DNA of 64,000 nucleotides. Origin: Vibrio sinus (GTDB lineage Bacteria > Pseudomonadota > Gammaproteobacteria > Enterobacterales > Vibrionaceae). Of this stretch, positions 55,188 through 64,000 are shown one piece after another (position 1 is the stretch's first letter; the number at the start of each line of letters is the position of its first letter). The notes under the pieces are model-generated. The model saw only the letters and a program-made list of their open reading frames with translations. It made no database searches and was not told the origin of the DNA. The stretch is from the NCBI RefSeq assembly GCF_023634645.1, contig NZ_JAMKMR010000008.1:124001-188000 (forward strand). Reading direction: 5' to 3'. A program made the translations under genes and the position numbers.

Positions 55188-56645
55188 CTAAAACGGGCTT
55201 TCTAGAGGGTTGAGTCCAACATACACAGATTTAGTCTGCGTATAGGCTTGCAAAGTTTCCATGCCATTTTCTCGCCCAATACCAGAGAGCTTGTAACCTC
55301 CGACTGGCATTTCTGCTGGCGATGCGCCGTAAGCATTAATCCAACAAATCCCAGCTTGGAGCTGATGAATCACACGGTGTGCCGTTTGGATGTTTTGGGT
55401 AAACACACCCGCGGCTAAGCCATAATCGGTATTGTTTGCTCGTTCAATGACTTCTTGTTCGTCGGAAAAGGTTAGCAAGCACATGACCGGACCAAATATC
55501 TCTTCGCGAACAATTTTCATCTGATCGCGACAATCTGCGAACACCGTTGGCGCAACAAAATAGCCGTGGGGTGCGCTGTGTGGCTGTATTGCTTCACCAC
55601 CCGTTAGCAAAGAAGCACCCTCTTCAAGCCCTGAACGAATGTAATCAAGGACTAACTGGTGATGCTTTTTAGAAATAAGCGCGCCAAAATTCACCTTAGG
55701 ATCCATAGGGTCACCAGCGATGATGTTATTTTCAATGCGCTCAAGTAAACGCTTTACAAACACCGGGTAAACATCTTGATGGACAAAGACGCGAGTCGCA
55801 TTAGTGCAAATCTCGCCTTGAGTGTAAAAGTTACCTAACATGGCCGCCGAAACTGCTTGTTCGATATCGGCATCATCAAAGATGATCAGTGGCGATTTCC
55901 CACCGAGCTCCATCGTAACCGATTTAAGGCTACTTGCCGATGCTTGCATGACTTTCTTTCCGGTTGACACTTCACCGGTAAAGGATACTTTTGCAATCTC
56001 TGGATTGTGAGTAAGCCATTGACCGACATTCGCATCACCTTGAACAACGTTGAACACGCCATCAGGCAAACCTGCTTGGGTAAAAATTTCAGCTAGCTTA
56101 ATCGCGCCAAGCGGCGTTTCTTCAGAAGGCTTAAATATCATCGCATTACCGCAAGCAAGAGCCGGGGCTGACTTCCAGCAAGCTATTTGTAAAGGATAAT
56201 TCCAAGCTCCGATACCGGCACAAATACCCAATGGCTCTTTACGTGTATAGTAAAAATCACCCGCTAAATCTTGCTGTGTTCCCTCAATACTCGGGGCCAA
56301 ACCTGCAAAAAATTCAATGGAATCTGCGCCTGTCACTACATCGACAACGGATGCCTCTTGCCAAGGTTTCCCTGTATCTAAAACCTCTATTTTAGCCAGT
56401 TCATCATTATGCTCGCGAAGCAGCTGCACCGCTTTATTAAGAACTCTTTGGCGTTCCATACCACTCATTGCCGACCATTTGGCAAAACCTTGCTTGGCAC
56501 TTTGAATAGCAGCGTTTTGAATAAACTCATCCGCCACTTCAACTTGATAAATGACTTCTGCCGTAGCCGGGTTAATCACTTCAAAAACTTCGCCAGACTG
56601 GTTACTAAGAGGTTGACCATGAACATAATTTTTATAGCGTTGCAT
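55188..56645 (-). CDS. betB: BetB, betaine-aldehyde dehydrogenase
   Basis: 485 residues from the ATG at 56645 ([16 protein letters not shown]) behind TAGGG; the ATG at 56678 would add 11 residues. The NAD-binding FTGEVSTGK motif, catalytic Glu in [10 protein letters not shown] (about 250) and catalytic Cys in [10 protein letters not shown] (about 285) are all present. It oxidises betaine aldehyde to glycine betaine. No betI repressor gene precedes it, which is unlike the usual betIBA order. Confidence 0.95.
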   Translation of the reverse strand: MQRYKNYVHGQPLSNQSGEVFEVINPATAEVIYQVEVADEFIQNAAIQSAKQGFAKWSAMSGMERQRVLNKAVQLLREHNDELAKIEVLDTGKPWQEASVVDVVTGADSIEFFAGLAPSIEGTQQDLAGDFYYTRKEPLGICAGIGAWNYPLQIACWKSAPALACGNAMIFKPSEETPLGAIKLAEIFTQAGLPDGVFNVVQGDANVGQWLTHNPEIAKVSFTGEVSTGKKVMQASASSLKSVTMELGGKSPLIIFDDADIEQAVSAAMLGNFYTQGEICTNATRVFVHQDVYPVFVKRLLERIENNIIAGDPMDPKVNFGALISKKHHQLVLDYIRSGLEEGASLLTGGEAIQPHSAPHGYFVAPTVFADCRDQMKIVREEIFGPVMCLLTFSDEQEVIERANNTDYGLAAGVFTQNIQTAHRVIHQLQAGICWINAYGASPAEMPVGGYKLSGIGRENGMETLQAYTQTKSVYVGLNPLESPF

Positions 56646-56882
56646 GAATGACCCTATCAATTCATAAAATGAACTCATTCTATGCTAGCACTTATAAACA
56701 TTCAAATATGACACTCTTATTTTCAAAACTGAAAATAAAAAACCAATAGAAAGTGATCTATTCCAAGAATCCAAACCGCGACTGACAAAATGGATCAAAT
56801 ATCCCTTGCCTCCGCTCAATATGAATACCGTAGTATATTCGGGTTATGTCAAAATGCAGGAACCAGAGCTTGTGGAGGAAAT

Positions 56883-57527
56883 GTGACCGGCCAAATACAT
56901 AGAAATGAAATCGACCAACACACCCTCAAGTTGATCGTTGGGATAATCGCTGTGTCTTTACCTGCAATCGTAAGTTATTTCTCAGGAAATCCGCCGATAG
57001 CCTCAATAAGTGAAGCTTATCAACGTGGAGGGATTAGCCGTGATATTTTTGTTGGTTGCCTGTTTGCTATCTCTGCGTTTTTACTCTCGTACAACGGATA
57101 CTCGCACGTTGAATCGGTACTAAGCAAACTGGCTGGCATCAGTGCCCTTGGCATCGCTATTTTCCCCTGTGACTGTAATGTAGGCGGAGAAACACTGCCT
57201 TATGTTCACTATGTTTCTGCTACTATCATGTTCGTAATCTTGGCCTATTTCTGTATATCCTTCTACAAACGGGCCTCAAGCAAACATACGTATCAAGCCA
57301 AAGTGCGCGCCTTCATCTATGCGGCTTGTTCGTTAGGAATAATCGCTTCGCTCATTGCGCTGGCTATCAATGGGCTAATCGACAAACCCAGTCATCCAGA
57401 AAAATTTTCTCGATTTGTATTTTGCTGGGAAACCATTGGATTAATGTCATTTGGTATCGCCTGGCTAGTTGCAAGTCGAAAGCTGCCTATTATCACTGCG
57501 CCCAACGAACGCCTATCACTTATTTAG
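56883..57527 (+). CDS. DUF998-like membrane protein
   Basis: 214 residues from the GTG at 56883, chosen because a perfect GGAGG lies four bases upstream; an ATG at 56790 would add 31 hydrophilic residues. Six hydrophobic segments are visible. The SISEAYQRGGISRDIFVGCL loop and the SALGIAIFPCDC segment resemble DUF998 / FRAG1-type membrane proteins. Function is unknown. It is followed by uraA on the same strand after 117 bases. Confidence 0.7.
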   Translation: MTGQIHRNEIDQHTLKLIVGIIAVSLPAIVSYFSGNPPIASISEAYQRGGISRDIFVGCLFAISAFLLSYNGYSHVESVLSKLAGISALGIAIFPCDCNVGGETLPYVHYVSATIMFVILAYFCISFYKRASSKHTYQAKVRAFIYAACSLGIIASLIALAINGLIDKPSHPEKFSRFVFCWETIGLMSFGIAWLVASRKLPIITAPNERLSLI

Positions 57528-57644
57528 AGCTTGTTGTGGCCAGACGATGGCAATATCACAGATGTCGCGACATGTCGTTTATTCCATACCCTATTGCGTC
57601 TACTATTTCGCACAAAGGATTTTTCAGATAACAGGGGCTTAGGG

Positions 57645-58901
57645 ATGAAAAACATGGTTCAGGGCATGCAAATGCTATTTGTCGCGTTTGGTGCATTGGT
57701 GCTAGTCCCTTTATTAACCGGGCTTGATCCTAGCGTGGCATTGTTCGGTGCGGGTGTGGGGACATTGTTATTCCAACTGGTGACTCGCCGTTCAGTGCCC
57801 ATTTTTTTGGCTTCGTCGTTCGCCTTCATCGCGCCAATTATGTATGGCGTGCAAGCTTGGGGCGTGCCCGCTACGCTTGGTGGCCTAATGGCTGCAGGCG
57901 CAATGTACGTATTACTCGGCGTGCTCATAAAAATTCGCGGCAATGAGTTTATTCATAACCTGCTTCCTCCCGTTGTTGTCGGCCCTGTTATTATTGTCAT
58001 TGGTCTTGGTTTAGCTCCGGTTGCCGTCAACATGGCTTTAGGCAAAACGGGCGATGGTGGCACCCAGCTCATTGATACCAATCTCGCCATGTTAATTTCC
58101 TGCCTTTCACTGCTTGCCACCATCATTTTTAGCGTGTTTTCAAAAGGCTTTTTTAAACTCATCCCAATTCTCGGTGGAATTGTCGTTGGCTACGTCACCA
58201 GCTTATTTACTGGCGTGGTGGACTTCTCAGCGCTAGCGACTGCGCCATGGTTTGCACTACCAAATTTCACCTTTCCCGAGTTTAACCTCAATGCCATCTT
58301 ATTTATGATTCCCGTCGCTATTGCCCCAGCCGTTGAACATGTTGGAGACATCTTGGCGATTTCTAATGTTACGGGGAAAGACTATCTCAAAAAACCAGGC
58401 CTACATCGAACCATCTCAGGAGATGGCATTGCGACCATGGCAGCAACCATGGTCGGCGCACCACCCAATACCACCTATAGTGAAGTCACTGGAGCGGTAA
58501 TGCTGACAAAAGCATTCAACCCCATCGTCATGACTTGGGCTGCAGTGACTGCCATCATACTGGCACTCGTCGGTAAGCTAGGCGCGTTGCTGCAGACCAT
58601 CCCAGTCCCCGTCATGGGTGGTATCATGATCTTATTGTTTGGCTCCATAGCGACAGTTGGATTAAACACCTTGATTAGAAACCAGGTTGACCTACACCAG
58701 TCTAGAAACTTGGTCATCGTAGCCGTCACACTGGTTTTTGGTATTGGTGGCATGGCTTTCGGCATTGGTGATTTCAGTCTGCAAGGCGTAAGCCTTGCCG
58801 GTATCGTCGCTATCATACTCAACCTTGTATTGCCCAAAGATATAGGGGAAAGTCACATCGTTGATAACGCACAAATGGAAAAGGACCCTGACCAGAAATA
58901 A
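57645..58901 (+). CDS. uraA: Uracil permease (NCS2 family)
   Basis: 418 residues from the ATG at 57645 (MKNMVQGMQMLFVAFGALVL), behind AGGG; the frame is open further upstream but the extension is unconserved. About 14 membrane segments. NCS2 signatures include PIMYGVQAWGVP, APAVEHVGDILAISNV (the Glu that binds uracil) and GAPPNTTYSEVTGAV. It imports uracil with protons. It is not next to upp, its usual partner in E. coli; no PurR box was seen in its leader. Confidence 0.93.
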   Translation: MKNMVQGMQMLFVAFGALVLVPLLTGLDPSVALFGAGVGTLLFQLVTRRSVPIFLASSFAFIAPIMYGVQAWGVPATLGGLMAAGAMYVLLGVLIKIRGNEFIHNLLPPVVVGPVIIVIGLGLAPVAVNMALGKTGDGGTQLIDTNLAMLISCLSLLATIIFSVFSKGFFKLIPILGGIVVGYVTSLFTGVVDFSALATAPWFALPNFTFPEFNLNAILFMIPVAIAPAVEHVGDILAISNVTGKDYLKKPGLHRTISGDGIATMAATMVGAPPNTTYSEVTGAVMLTKAFNPIVMTWAAVTAIILALVGKLGALLQTIPVPVMGGIMILLFGSIATVGLNTLIRNQVDLHQSRNLVIVAVTLVFGIGGMAFGIGDFSLQGVSLAGIVAIILNLVLPKDIGESHIVDNAQMEKDPDQK

Positions 58902-59152
58902 AACCAATACACTAGTTAATCAGTGTCTGTCCGATGACAATAAGGTTTGGTCGCTTTTGTCCTTAAAACGGCCAAATTTTGGCAGTGAGATCAGACTGGG
59001 AGGTACTCTAAAAACCATTGGTTGCATTTAAGCCAGTTAATGGCGCTTTCCTTCATAACATTCATAAAACTTTATTGCTTACCTGCTTTTTATTATGTAA
59101 ACAGATGCATTATGTCGAACAGAAAACAAACAGGCTAGTGAGATAAGATATC

Positions 59153-59749
59153 ATGTGTAATGTATTGGCAGAGCTACAATCTAACCCATTGAAGTTTTTG
59201 AGCAAAAATAAATGCATAAACTTATTTAGTTCATATCATCCCATTGAGTCAAAAATTGAGGGCCTCAAATTAACCAAAGGTGGAACGAGTACGGAGCCGA
59301 ATTTTTGTTTGATGAAAGGCGGAAAAGTAAAGACGATCACAACACCGATGCGAAAAGGGTACGACGATAAAATAGAACGAACCAAAACCTTTACTCCTGG
59401 TATTGCTGACATTTGGATTACTCCACCTTTAACTGGGTGTTATTTGAGTATTGTGAAAAAAGGACACAAATACTCAATGGTACACCTCCAACCATTTCAA
59501 ACAGGATATTCATGTCTCAACTCAATGTTAGACGTCACACAGCCGATCTTGGGTAACATTGCGCACACCAATTTAATATCACAGCTGATCGATGGGATGA
59601 TAGAAGTCAAATCTAAAAAGGGGTTCACAAAAACAATCATTGGCGTATCTGAAAACAATTCTTGGAAATTTTACGAACAAGAAACGAAAAACAGCGGATC
59701 AAGTCAAATAACATCCAAAGCTTTAGATTGGGAGATTATAAATCAGTAG
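59153..59749 (+). CDS. Hypothetical protein with CNF1/BLF1-like Thr-Cys-His pattern
   Basis: 198 residues, soluble, no signal peptide, in AT-rich DNA, behind a weak GAGA. The stretch WITPPLTGCYLSIVKKGHKY has Thr90, a Leu-Thr-Gly-Cys96 motif, His105 and His111. In the CNF1/BLF1 glutamine-deamidase toxins the catalytic Cys sits in an L-S-G-C motif: Burkholderia BLF1 (211 residues) uses Thr88, Cys94 and His106, and CNF1 uses Cys866 and His881, a spacing of 15, the same as Cys96 to His111 here. This points to a deamidase of that fold, possibly a toxin or effector. The family call is inference from a short motif, size and spacing; no adjacent immunity or secretion gene is obvious. Confidence 0.75.
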   Translation: MCNVLAELQSNPLKFLSKNKCINLFSSYHPIESKIEGLKLTKGGTSTEPNFCLMKGGKVKTITTPMRKGYDDKIERTKTFTPGIADIWITPPLTGCYLSIVKKGHKYSMVHLQPFQTGYSCLNSMLDVTQPILGNIAHTNLISQLIDGMIEVKSKKGFTKTIIGVSENNSWKFYEQETKNSGSSQITSKALDWEIINQ

Positions 59750-59836
59750 GTTTGGACAGAAATTAGATAGCTAGCGTCTAGCTAATCACGCCTTTGACGC
59801 CACAAAGCGATCAAACTTATTTGTAAATCGACGATA

Positions 59837-60736
59837 TCATTGTGACTTTCGTAATTTTAGAATCACTGAAGGTAAAGCGATTCCTTTGTTGACGATATAT
59901 ACACCTATCGCGGTTACAACAAAACCAACCACAGCGGTTAAACTGAAGGGTTCACCAAATAATAAATGGGCCTCTAGCGCCGTCACCACTGGCACCAAAT
60001 AAAATAGTGACGTGACTTTTTCTGTATCGCCACATCGAATCAGATAGAGCAGCAGCAATACCGCGACAACTGACACCATAATCACCAGCCAAGCCATGGT
60101 TAGAACAAACGTTGGATTCCAAGTAATAGTTTGATTTTCAAATAAAAATGAGGCTGGCGCAAACACTATCAGCGCACCCAAATATTGCCAAGTGGTCGCC
60201 GAAATTAAATCAAACTCACTACAGTGCTTTTTTTGATATAACGTGCCGCAAGTGATCCCTAGCAAAGCTGCAATAATAAATGCTAATCCAGCCCCCCAAT
60301 GAATATTGCCCGTAAAAGAGATATTGCCTTGCAGGACTAAATAGACGCCGAACAAGCCTAAATACAAGCCGAGGTACTGTAGTTTATTGAGTGTCTTTTT
60401 GTAGAGCACAGATTGTATCACTGCCGTCAGTATGGGTTGCAAACCCACTATCAATGCCGCTAAGCCCGCTGGAAAGCCATACCAGATTGCATAGTAAACG
60501 CCTCCTAAATACAACCCATGCACTAACATGCCCACCCATATGGATTTTAACTTTTGTGAACGCGTCGTCAGGCCACGGCCAAACAGGCTAATCAAAAACA
60601 TAAATATCACTAGGTTAATGAGTACTCGTAAAGATAGAAACGTTGCAGGAGGTGCATACGGCAGCCCATATTTTGCACCGACAAACCCGGTACTCCAAAG
60701 CAACACAAATAGCATAGGAGATAATCGACGAAGCAT
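59837..60736 (-). CDS. EamA/DMT family transporter
   Basis: 299 residues with ten hydrophobic segments in two EamA halves. The N-terminus MLFVLLWSTGFVGAKYGLPY is typical of this drug/metabolite transporter group. Such proteins usually export amino acids or metabolites. It is divergent from a MocR-type regulator, the common arrangement in which the regulator controls the transporter; two direct repeats lie between them. Confidence 0.88.
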   Translation of the reverse strand: MLRRLSPMLFVLLWSTGFVGAKYGLPYAPPATFLSLRVLINLVIFMFLISLFGRGLTTRSQKLKSIWVGMLVHGLYLGGVYYAIWYGFPAGLAALIVGLQPILTAVIQSVLYKKTLNKLQYLGLYLGLFGVYLVLQGNISFTGNIHWGAGLAFIIAALLGITCGTLYQKKHCSEFDLISATTWQYLGALIVFAPASFLFENQTITWNPTFVLTMAWLVIMVSVVAVLLLLYLIRCGDTEKVTSLFYLVPVVTALEAHLLFGEPFSLTAVVGFVVTAIGVYIVNKGIALPSVILKLRKSQ

Positions 60737-60774
60737 AGCTACTTCCTTTATTGATAAATTTAGGGCAATGTACT

Positions 60775-60830
60775 TGGGTACAATTTAAGAGAAAAGATAC
60801 AGAAAGTGCCATTTAAATGGGTACAGTTAA
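60775..60830. promoter_or_regulatory. Direct repeats between the DMT transporter and the MocR gene
   Basis: TGGGTACAATTTAA at 60775 and TGGGTACAGTTAA at 60818 are direct repeats 43 bases apart, about four helical turns. MocR-type regulators are known to bind direct repeats in divergent promoter regions, so these are the likely operator. The repeats are exact over TGGGTACA, then similar. Confidence 0.55.
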
Positions 60831-60863
60831 AATCAAGATTCGTTTAGTAAGGCGGGAGGAGTG

Positions 60864-62258
60864 ATGACCAAATACCAACAAGTGGCTGACTACGTACTGT
60901 CCCTTGCTAACAACATGCAAGTGTCTGACGGTGATAAAGTCCCATCTTTAAGAAGTGTTAGTCGATCTCTAAAACTAAGCCTCAATACGGTGATTCACGG
61001 CTATGAATTACTTGAAGCTTCCGGCCACATTAAATCTGAACCTCGCTCAGGGTATCGTTTTTGTATTGCTCCCAAATTATCTTTCAAAGAGCCAGCCCCC
61101 AGCGAAGTAAACCTTTACTCTCTTAGCTTGGATGGCATGGAAGAAGCCGCAAACCAATCCCTTTTGCCTCTAGGATCGGCTCACCCATGTGTTGATTTTC
61201 CTGCCATCAAAAGCTTGTATGCAGAGATCGGTCGAGTCAGCCGATATCAGGGACTACAAACTAGCCACTACCAGCTTCCTCCAGGTAACCTAGCACTACG
61301 TAAGCAAATCGCTATCAATGCTGCATCCTATGGGCATCATATCTCGGTTGAACATACTTACATCACATATGGCGCTCAACACGCAATTTCTTGTGCGTTG
61401 GAGGTATTGTGTAAACCCGGTGACATCGTCGCTGTAGACTCACCTTGCTACTTTGGCAATCTCTTGCTGCTAGAGTCACTAGGCTTGAAAGTGTTAGAAA
61501 TACCAAGTCACCCAATATCAGGAATGGACTTAGATTCGCTTTCCCAAGCGTTAAAGAAATGGCCCATCAGTGCCCTACTTATCAATCCTAGCTTTACTAA
61601 CCCCTCTGGCGCGTTTATGCCAATAGAAAACCGCATTGAATTGCTTAAATTAACTGGGAGCATACCCATCATAGAAGACGATGTATCTGGGGAGTTAGCG
61701 TTCGATGGAAAAATGTGCAGCTTGCATTCTTTGGATGAGCAAGGACGAGTGGTGTATTGCGGCTCGTTTTCCAAATCGTTGGACTCTAGACTAAGGTTGG
61801 GCTGGCTAGTCTCCCGCCTATACAACGAACAAATTCGTCGGCACATGTTGGTCCGCCACCTCGGTGGTAACAATCTACATCAACAGGCCGTCGCCAACTT
61901 TATGGCATCAGGCCAGTACAAAAAACATATAAGCAAAATACGTCGAGCATATCGTACTCGCCAAGCTAGTCTTCTAGAAGCACTAAGTGAAAACTTAGGA
62001 TCTAATGTGGATATAACTAGGTCCAGAGGTGGATTTTTATCCTGGCTCCAACTGCCCAAACACCTTGATGCTTTCGAGCTCTATCAAAACGCAAAGAGCG
62101 CAGGAGTGAGTGTGTTTCCTGGTCGCCTGTTTAGTACCACTCAACATTACCAGCATTTTGTAAGGCTAAACTATGCCCACTACATTAATTCTAACGCTTT
62201 TGTTCATGGAATAAAGACACTGAGTGATCTTATACTCGAGCAACGCATCTCGAAGTAA
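60864..62258 (+). CDS. MocR-family transcriptional regulator (GntR HTH plus aminotransferase domain)
   Basis: 464 residues from the ATG at 60864, behind GGAGG (60855-60859); a GTG one codon earlier is also possible. The N-terminal GntR-type winged helix (about 1-70) contains VPSLRSVSRSLKLSLNTVIH. The fold-type-I aminotransferase domain (about 100-460) has the PLP-lysine motif GSFSKSLDSRLRLGW. Such regulators sense amino acids or PLP-linked ligands. It is divergent from the DMT exporter gene and probably controls it. Confidence 0.9.
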   Translation: MTKYQQVADYVLSLANNMQVSDGDKVPSLRSVSRSLKLSLNTVIHGYELLEASGHIKSEPRSGYRFCIAPKLSFKEPAPSEVNLYSLSLDGMEEAANQSLLPLGSAHPCVDFPAIKSLYAEIGRVSRYQGLQTSHYQLPPGNLALRKQIAINAASYGHHISVEHTYITYGAQHAISCALEVLCKPGDIVAVDSPCYFGNLLLLESLGLKVLEIPSHPISGMDLDSLSQALKKWPISALLINPSFTNPSGAFMPIENRIELLKLTGSIPIIEDDVSGELAFDGKMCSLHSLDEQGRVVYCGSFSKSLDSRLRLGWLVSRLYNEQIRRHMLVRHLGGNNLHQQAVANFMASGQYKKHISKIRRAYRTRQASLLEALSENLGSNVDITRSRGGFLSWLQLPKHLDAFELYQNAKSAGVSVFPGRLFSTTQHYQHFVRLNYAHYINSNAFVHGIKTLSDLILEQRISK

Positions 62259-62397
62259 CTCAGAGTTAGCCAACAGAGTTAATAGATCTTATCTATAAAC
62301 TTATTCATTGATATTTAATTCCATATGTACACAATCCCACACCTCATATATTCATATGAAATGTTAATTATATTGGGAAGCTAGGAACAGCTATTAA

Positions 62398-64000
62398 ATG
62401 GATATCAACGAATACAAGTTAATCATTAATAACCTGCAGAAGTTTGACAGCGGAAAAATAAACCTTAAAGCGTACGTGGTTTTTACCATATGCTTACTGG
62501 AAAACCACCTCAAGGAGAGTGAGTGTAAGTACTTAATAGACCTTTACGTAAAAAACTCTAACTCTGTATTAACTAGTCAGTTATCAAAAATCTTTAAAGA
62601 AAGCGACAAAACCATATACTTTAAGACCACGCTCAAGAGTGGACAAAAAGACTTGAATCAGAAGTTAAATTGCGCACGGGATTTCTTTAAACATAGAAAA
62701 ACGAAGGCATCAAAAATCATCTCATTAGATAGACAGTCAAGGCGCTATTTTGAATCTCAACTGTCTATGTCTTATATCGAGTCCTGCTCTCTTCCAGTTT
62801 TACAGCTGCTAACGATATGCCATAACTTCTGTAACAAGGGGATTGATGATTTAAATAAGAATAAAGACTTTATTGACCAGCATAGCAGTGACGTACTCTC
62901 TGGCCTCAACGATGTGTCCGGGTTGATGAATATTCTGCACGAAAAAAAAATGCTAACCAAAAAGATGACGGACAATATCGACTTATCCTTAAACCAAGAG
63001 CTTTTTCCTAATAAGGTAAAGTCGAGAAGCGTCAATAATGTTTTATCTCGCAACGAAGCAGAGGCATTTGTTGGCAGATATATCCTGAATTATGCCCATT
63101 TATTCTCTAAAGAGTTTGAAAGCATGCAACAAGGTTCGCACAGACTTTTCGAGACGCACAAGAATAGAGACTACAAAAAAGATATTGTGGTAAGCAAAAA
63201 GGGTGACTTTTTTGGTAATCCTTTGATTACTAAATTTTATCCTGGACTAAATGATGTGTGCTCTACGCCGTCTGGACTTATCTATAGTCGCCATCGTGGA
63301 CTAATGAAGTCGACCGATCGAGTATATTACGATGAACTTTCTGATGAACCTATGTGGAACCGAGGACCGGATCGGTTTCAATTTAACTCTTCTGAGATGA
63401 GATTGCACAAAAGTGGCTTTGAGTATCCCACCGCAGGTTATTCAGGAACATGCTTTAAAATCTTCTCAATGATGAAAGCAACCCTTGAAGAGCAACGTAA
63501 AACGACCAAATCTGCCTATTTTTCCAAAAATTTCATTCGCTGCGTCAACACATTTTTTGCGTCTGTATACGTAAAGCATGGCTATCATTCCTATTATGAA
63601 ATGTTCGAGCCGTACAGAGAGTTCCAGTTTAATCAAGCAATGGATAAACTAGGTTACACATATGATATGCAAAGACGTGACAAGAATATATTCTTCGATT
63701 TTCCGCTAAAACTTCTTATTAGCTGTATAAAAAAAGAGGCGAGTTACTTTCTTTATCTGGTTAGTAATAAAAAATTGCTAGAGAGCGTAAAAAGCAGGCC
63801 TTATCAAGAAAAAACTGCTTTGCTCAAAGACAATAATTACCTCTATACAGGGTTAAATAAAACTATCCACGGCAGCATGAATAGCAAGGTTGGACCTGAT
63901 TTTCATCGAAAGCTAAATGATATTAGAGAGAACGAAAAATCATTGAGAACACAGGGCTATATATTTATCGATTGTTATCTAATCAAGCCAGTTGTTCATG
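62398..64000 (+). CDS. Large hypothetical protein, partial (C-terminus beyond window)
   Basis: The frame opens at an ATG at 62398, with AGGAA about ten bases upstream, and stays open for 534 codons to the right edge. It is AT-rich compared with the housekeeping genes and its product is rich in Lys, Asn, Ser and Phe, without a signal peptide or membrane segment. The N-terminal 240 residues look helical (LKAYVVFTICLLENHLKESE; INNLQKFDSGKINLKA). The central block has IYSRHRGLMKSTDRVYYDEL (His299) and YPTAGYSGTCFKIFSMMKA (Cys352), the most distinctive part. I do not recognise a family. The composition suggests acquired DNA or the edge of an accessory region. Confidence 0.8.
   Translation, partial: MDINEYKLIINNLQKFDSGKINLKAYVVFTICLLENHLKESECKYLIDLYVKNSNSVLTSQLSKIFKESDKTIYFKTTLKSGQKDLNQKLNCARDFFKHRKTKASKIISLDRQSRRYFESQLSMSYIESCSLPVLQLLTICHNFCNKGIDDLNKNKDFIDQHSSDVLSGLNDVSGLMNILHEKKMLTKKMTDNIDLSLNQELFPNKVKSRSVNNVLSRNEAEAFVGRYILNYAHLFSKEFESMQQGSHRLFETHKNRDYKKDIVVSKKGDFFGNPLITKFYPGLNDVCSTPSGLIYSRHRGLMKSTDRVYYDELSDEPMWNRGPDRFQFNSSEMRLHKSGFEYPTAGYSGTCFKIFSMMKATLEEQRKTTKSAYFSKNFIRCVNTFFASVYVKHGYHSYYEMFEPYREFQFNQAMDKLGYTYDMQRRDKNIFFDFPLKLLISCIKKEASYFLYLVSNKKLLESVKSRPYQEKTALLKDNNYLYTGLNKTIHGSMNSKVGPDFHRKLNDIRENEKSLRTQGYIFIDCYLIKPVVH

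Noticed and set aside
62772..63053. 93-codon frame on the minus strand
   Set aside because: It is antisense to the long open frame from 62398 and has no RBS.

Overview
The window is chromosomal DNA of a marine gammaproteobacterium, almost certainly Vibrionaceae. The evidence is the gene order cvpA-purF / dedD-folC-accD-truA next to a very long acidic FimV/HubP polar-hub gene, the mnmC-yfcL-epmC-TRIC-aroC-prmB/smrB block, and a polar-flagellum cluster under sigma-54 control with FlrB/FlrC. No tRNA, rRNA, insertion sequence, prophage or CRISPR array was recognised. The species cannot be named from the sequence alone.

Layout. Positions 1-2740 hold the ferrous-iron uptake operon feoABC on the minus strand; feoC is cut by the window edge, and a good Fur box lies upstream of feoA. 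Positions 3344-18426 hold a minus-strand housekeeping run: purF, cvpA (with a perfect-consensus PurR box), dedD, folC, accD, truA, hubP/fimV, asd, pdxB and fabB. Positions 18667-25950 hold mnmC (+), an FMN reductase, yfcL and epmC (-), a TRIC-type channel (+), aroC and prmB (-) and smrB (+). Positions 26138-30234 hold a compact potassium module: kup followed by a KdpD-like kinase without the KdpD N-terminal domains and an overlapping KdpE-like regulator, with no kdpFABC. Positions 30263-35917 are an accessory stretch: a riboflavin-synthase paralogue, a GNAT acetyltransferase, several unrecognised proteins and a DUF4303-like protein.

Positions 36027-52069 hold 17 flagellar genes on the minus strand, flrB-flrC-fliEFGHIJ-fliKLMNOPQR-flhB. 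Three sigma-54 (-24/-12) promoter candidates sit where the class II/III hierarchy of Vibrio predicts them: before flrB, fliE and fliK. The cluster is cut off from its usual neighbours: flrA is not upstream of flrB and flhA is not downstream of flhB. Positions 52163-56645 hold betB-betA (choline to glycine betaine) and a short, divergent BCCT-like transporter, without betI. Positions 56883-58901 hold a DUF998-like membrane protein and a uracil permease.

The right end is accessory: a 198-residue protein whose Thr-x5-Cys-x14-His pattern resembles the CNF1/BLF1 glutamine-deamidase toxin fold; a DMT exporter divergent from a MocR-type regulator with two direct repeats between them; and the first 534 codons of a large AT-rich unrecognised protein that runs off the window.

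The most interesting items are the CNF1/BLF1-like candidate, the truncated unknown protein at the right edge, the stand-alone Kup-KdpDE module, the riboflavin-synthase paralogue with altered ligand-site residues, and the two in-frame hexanucleotide tracts in hubP.
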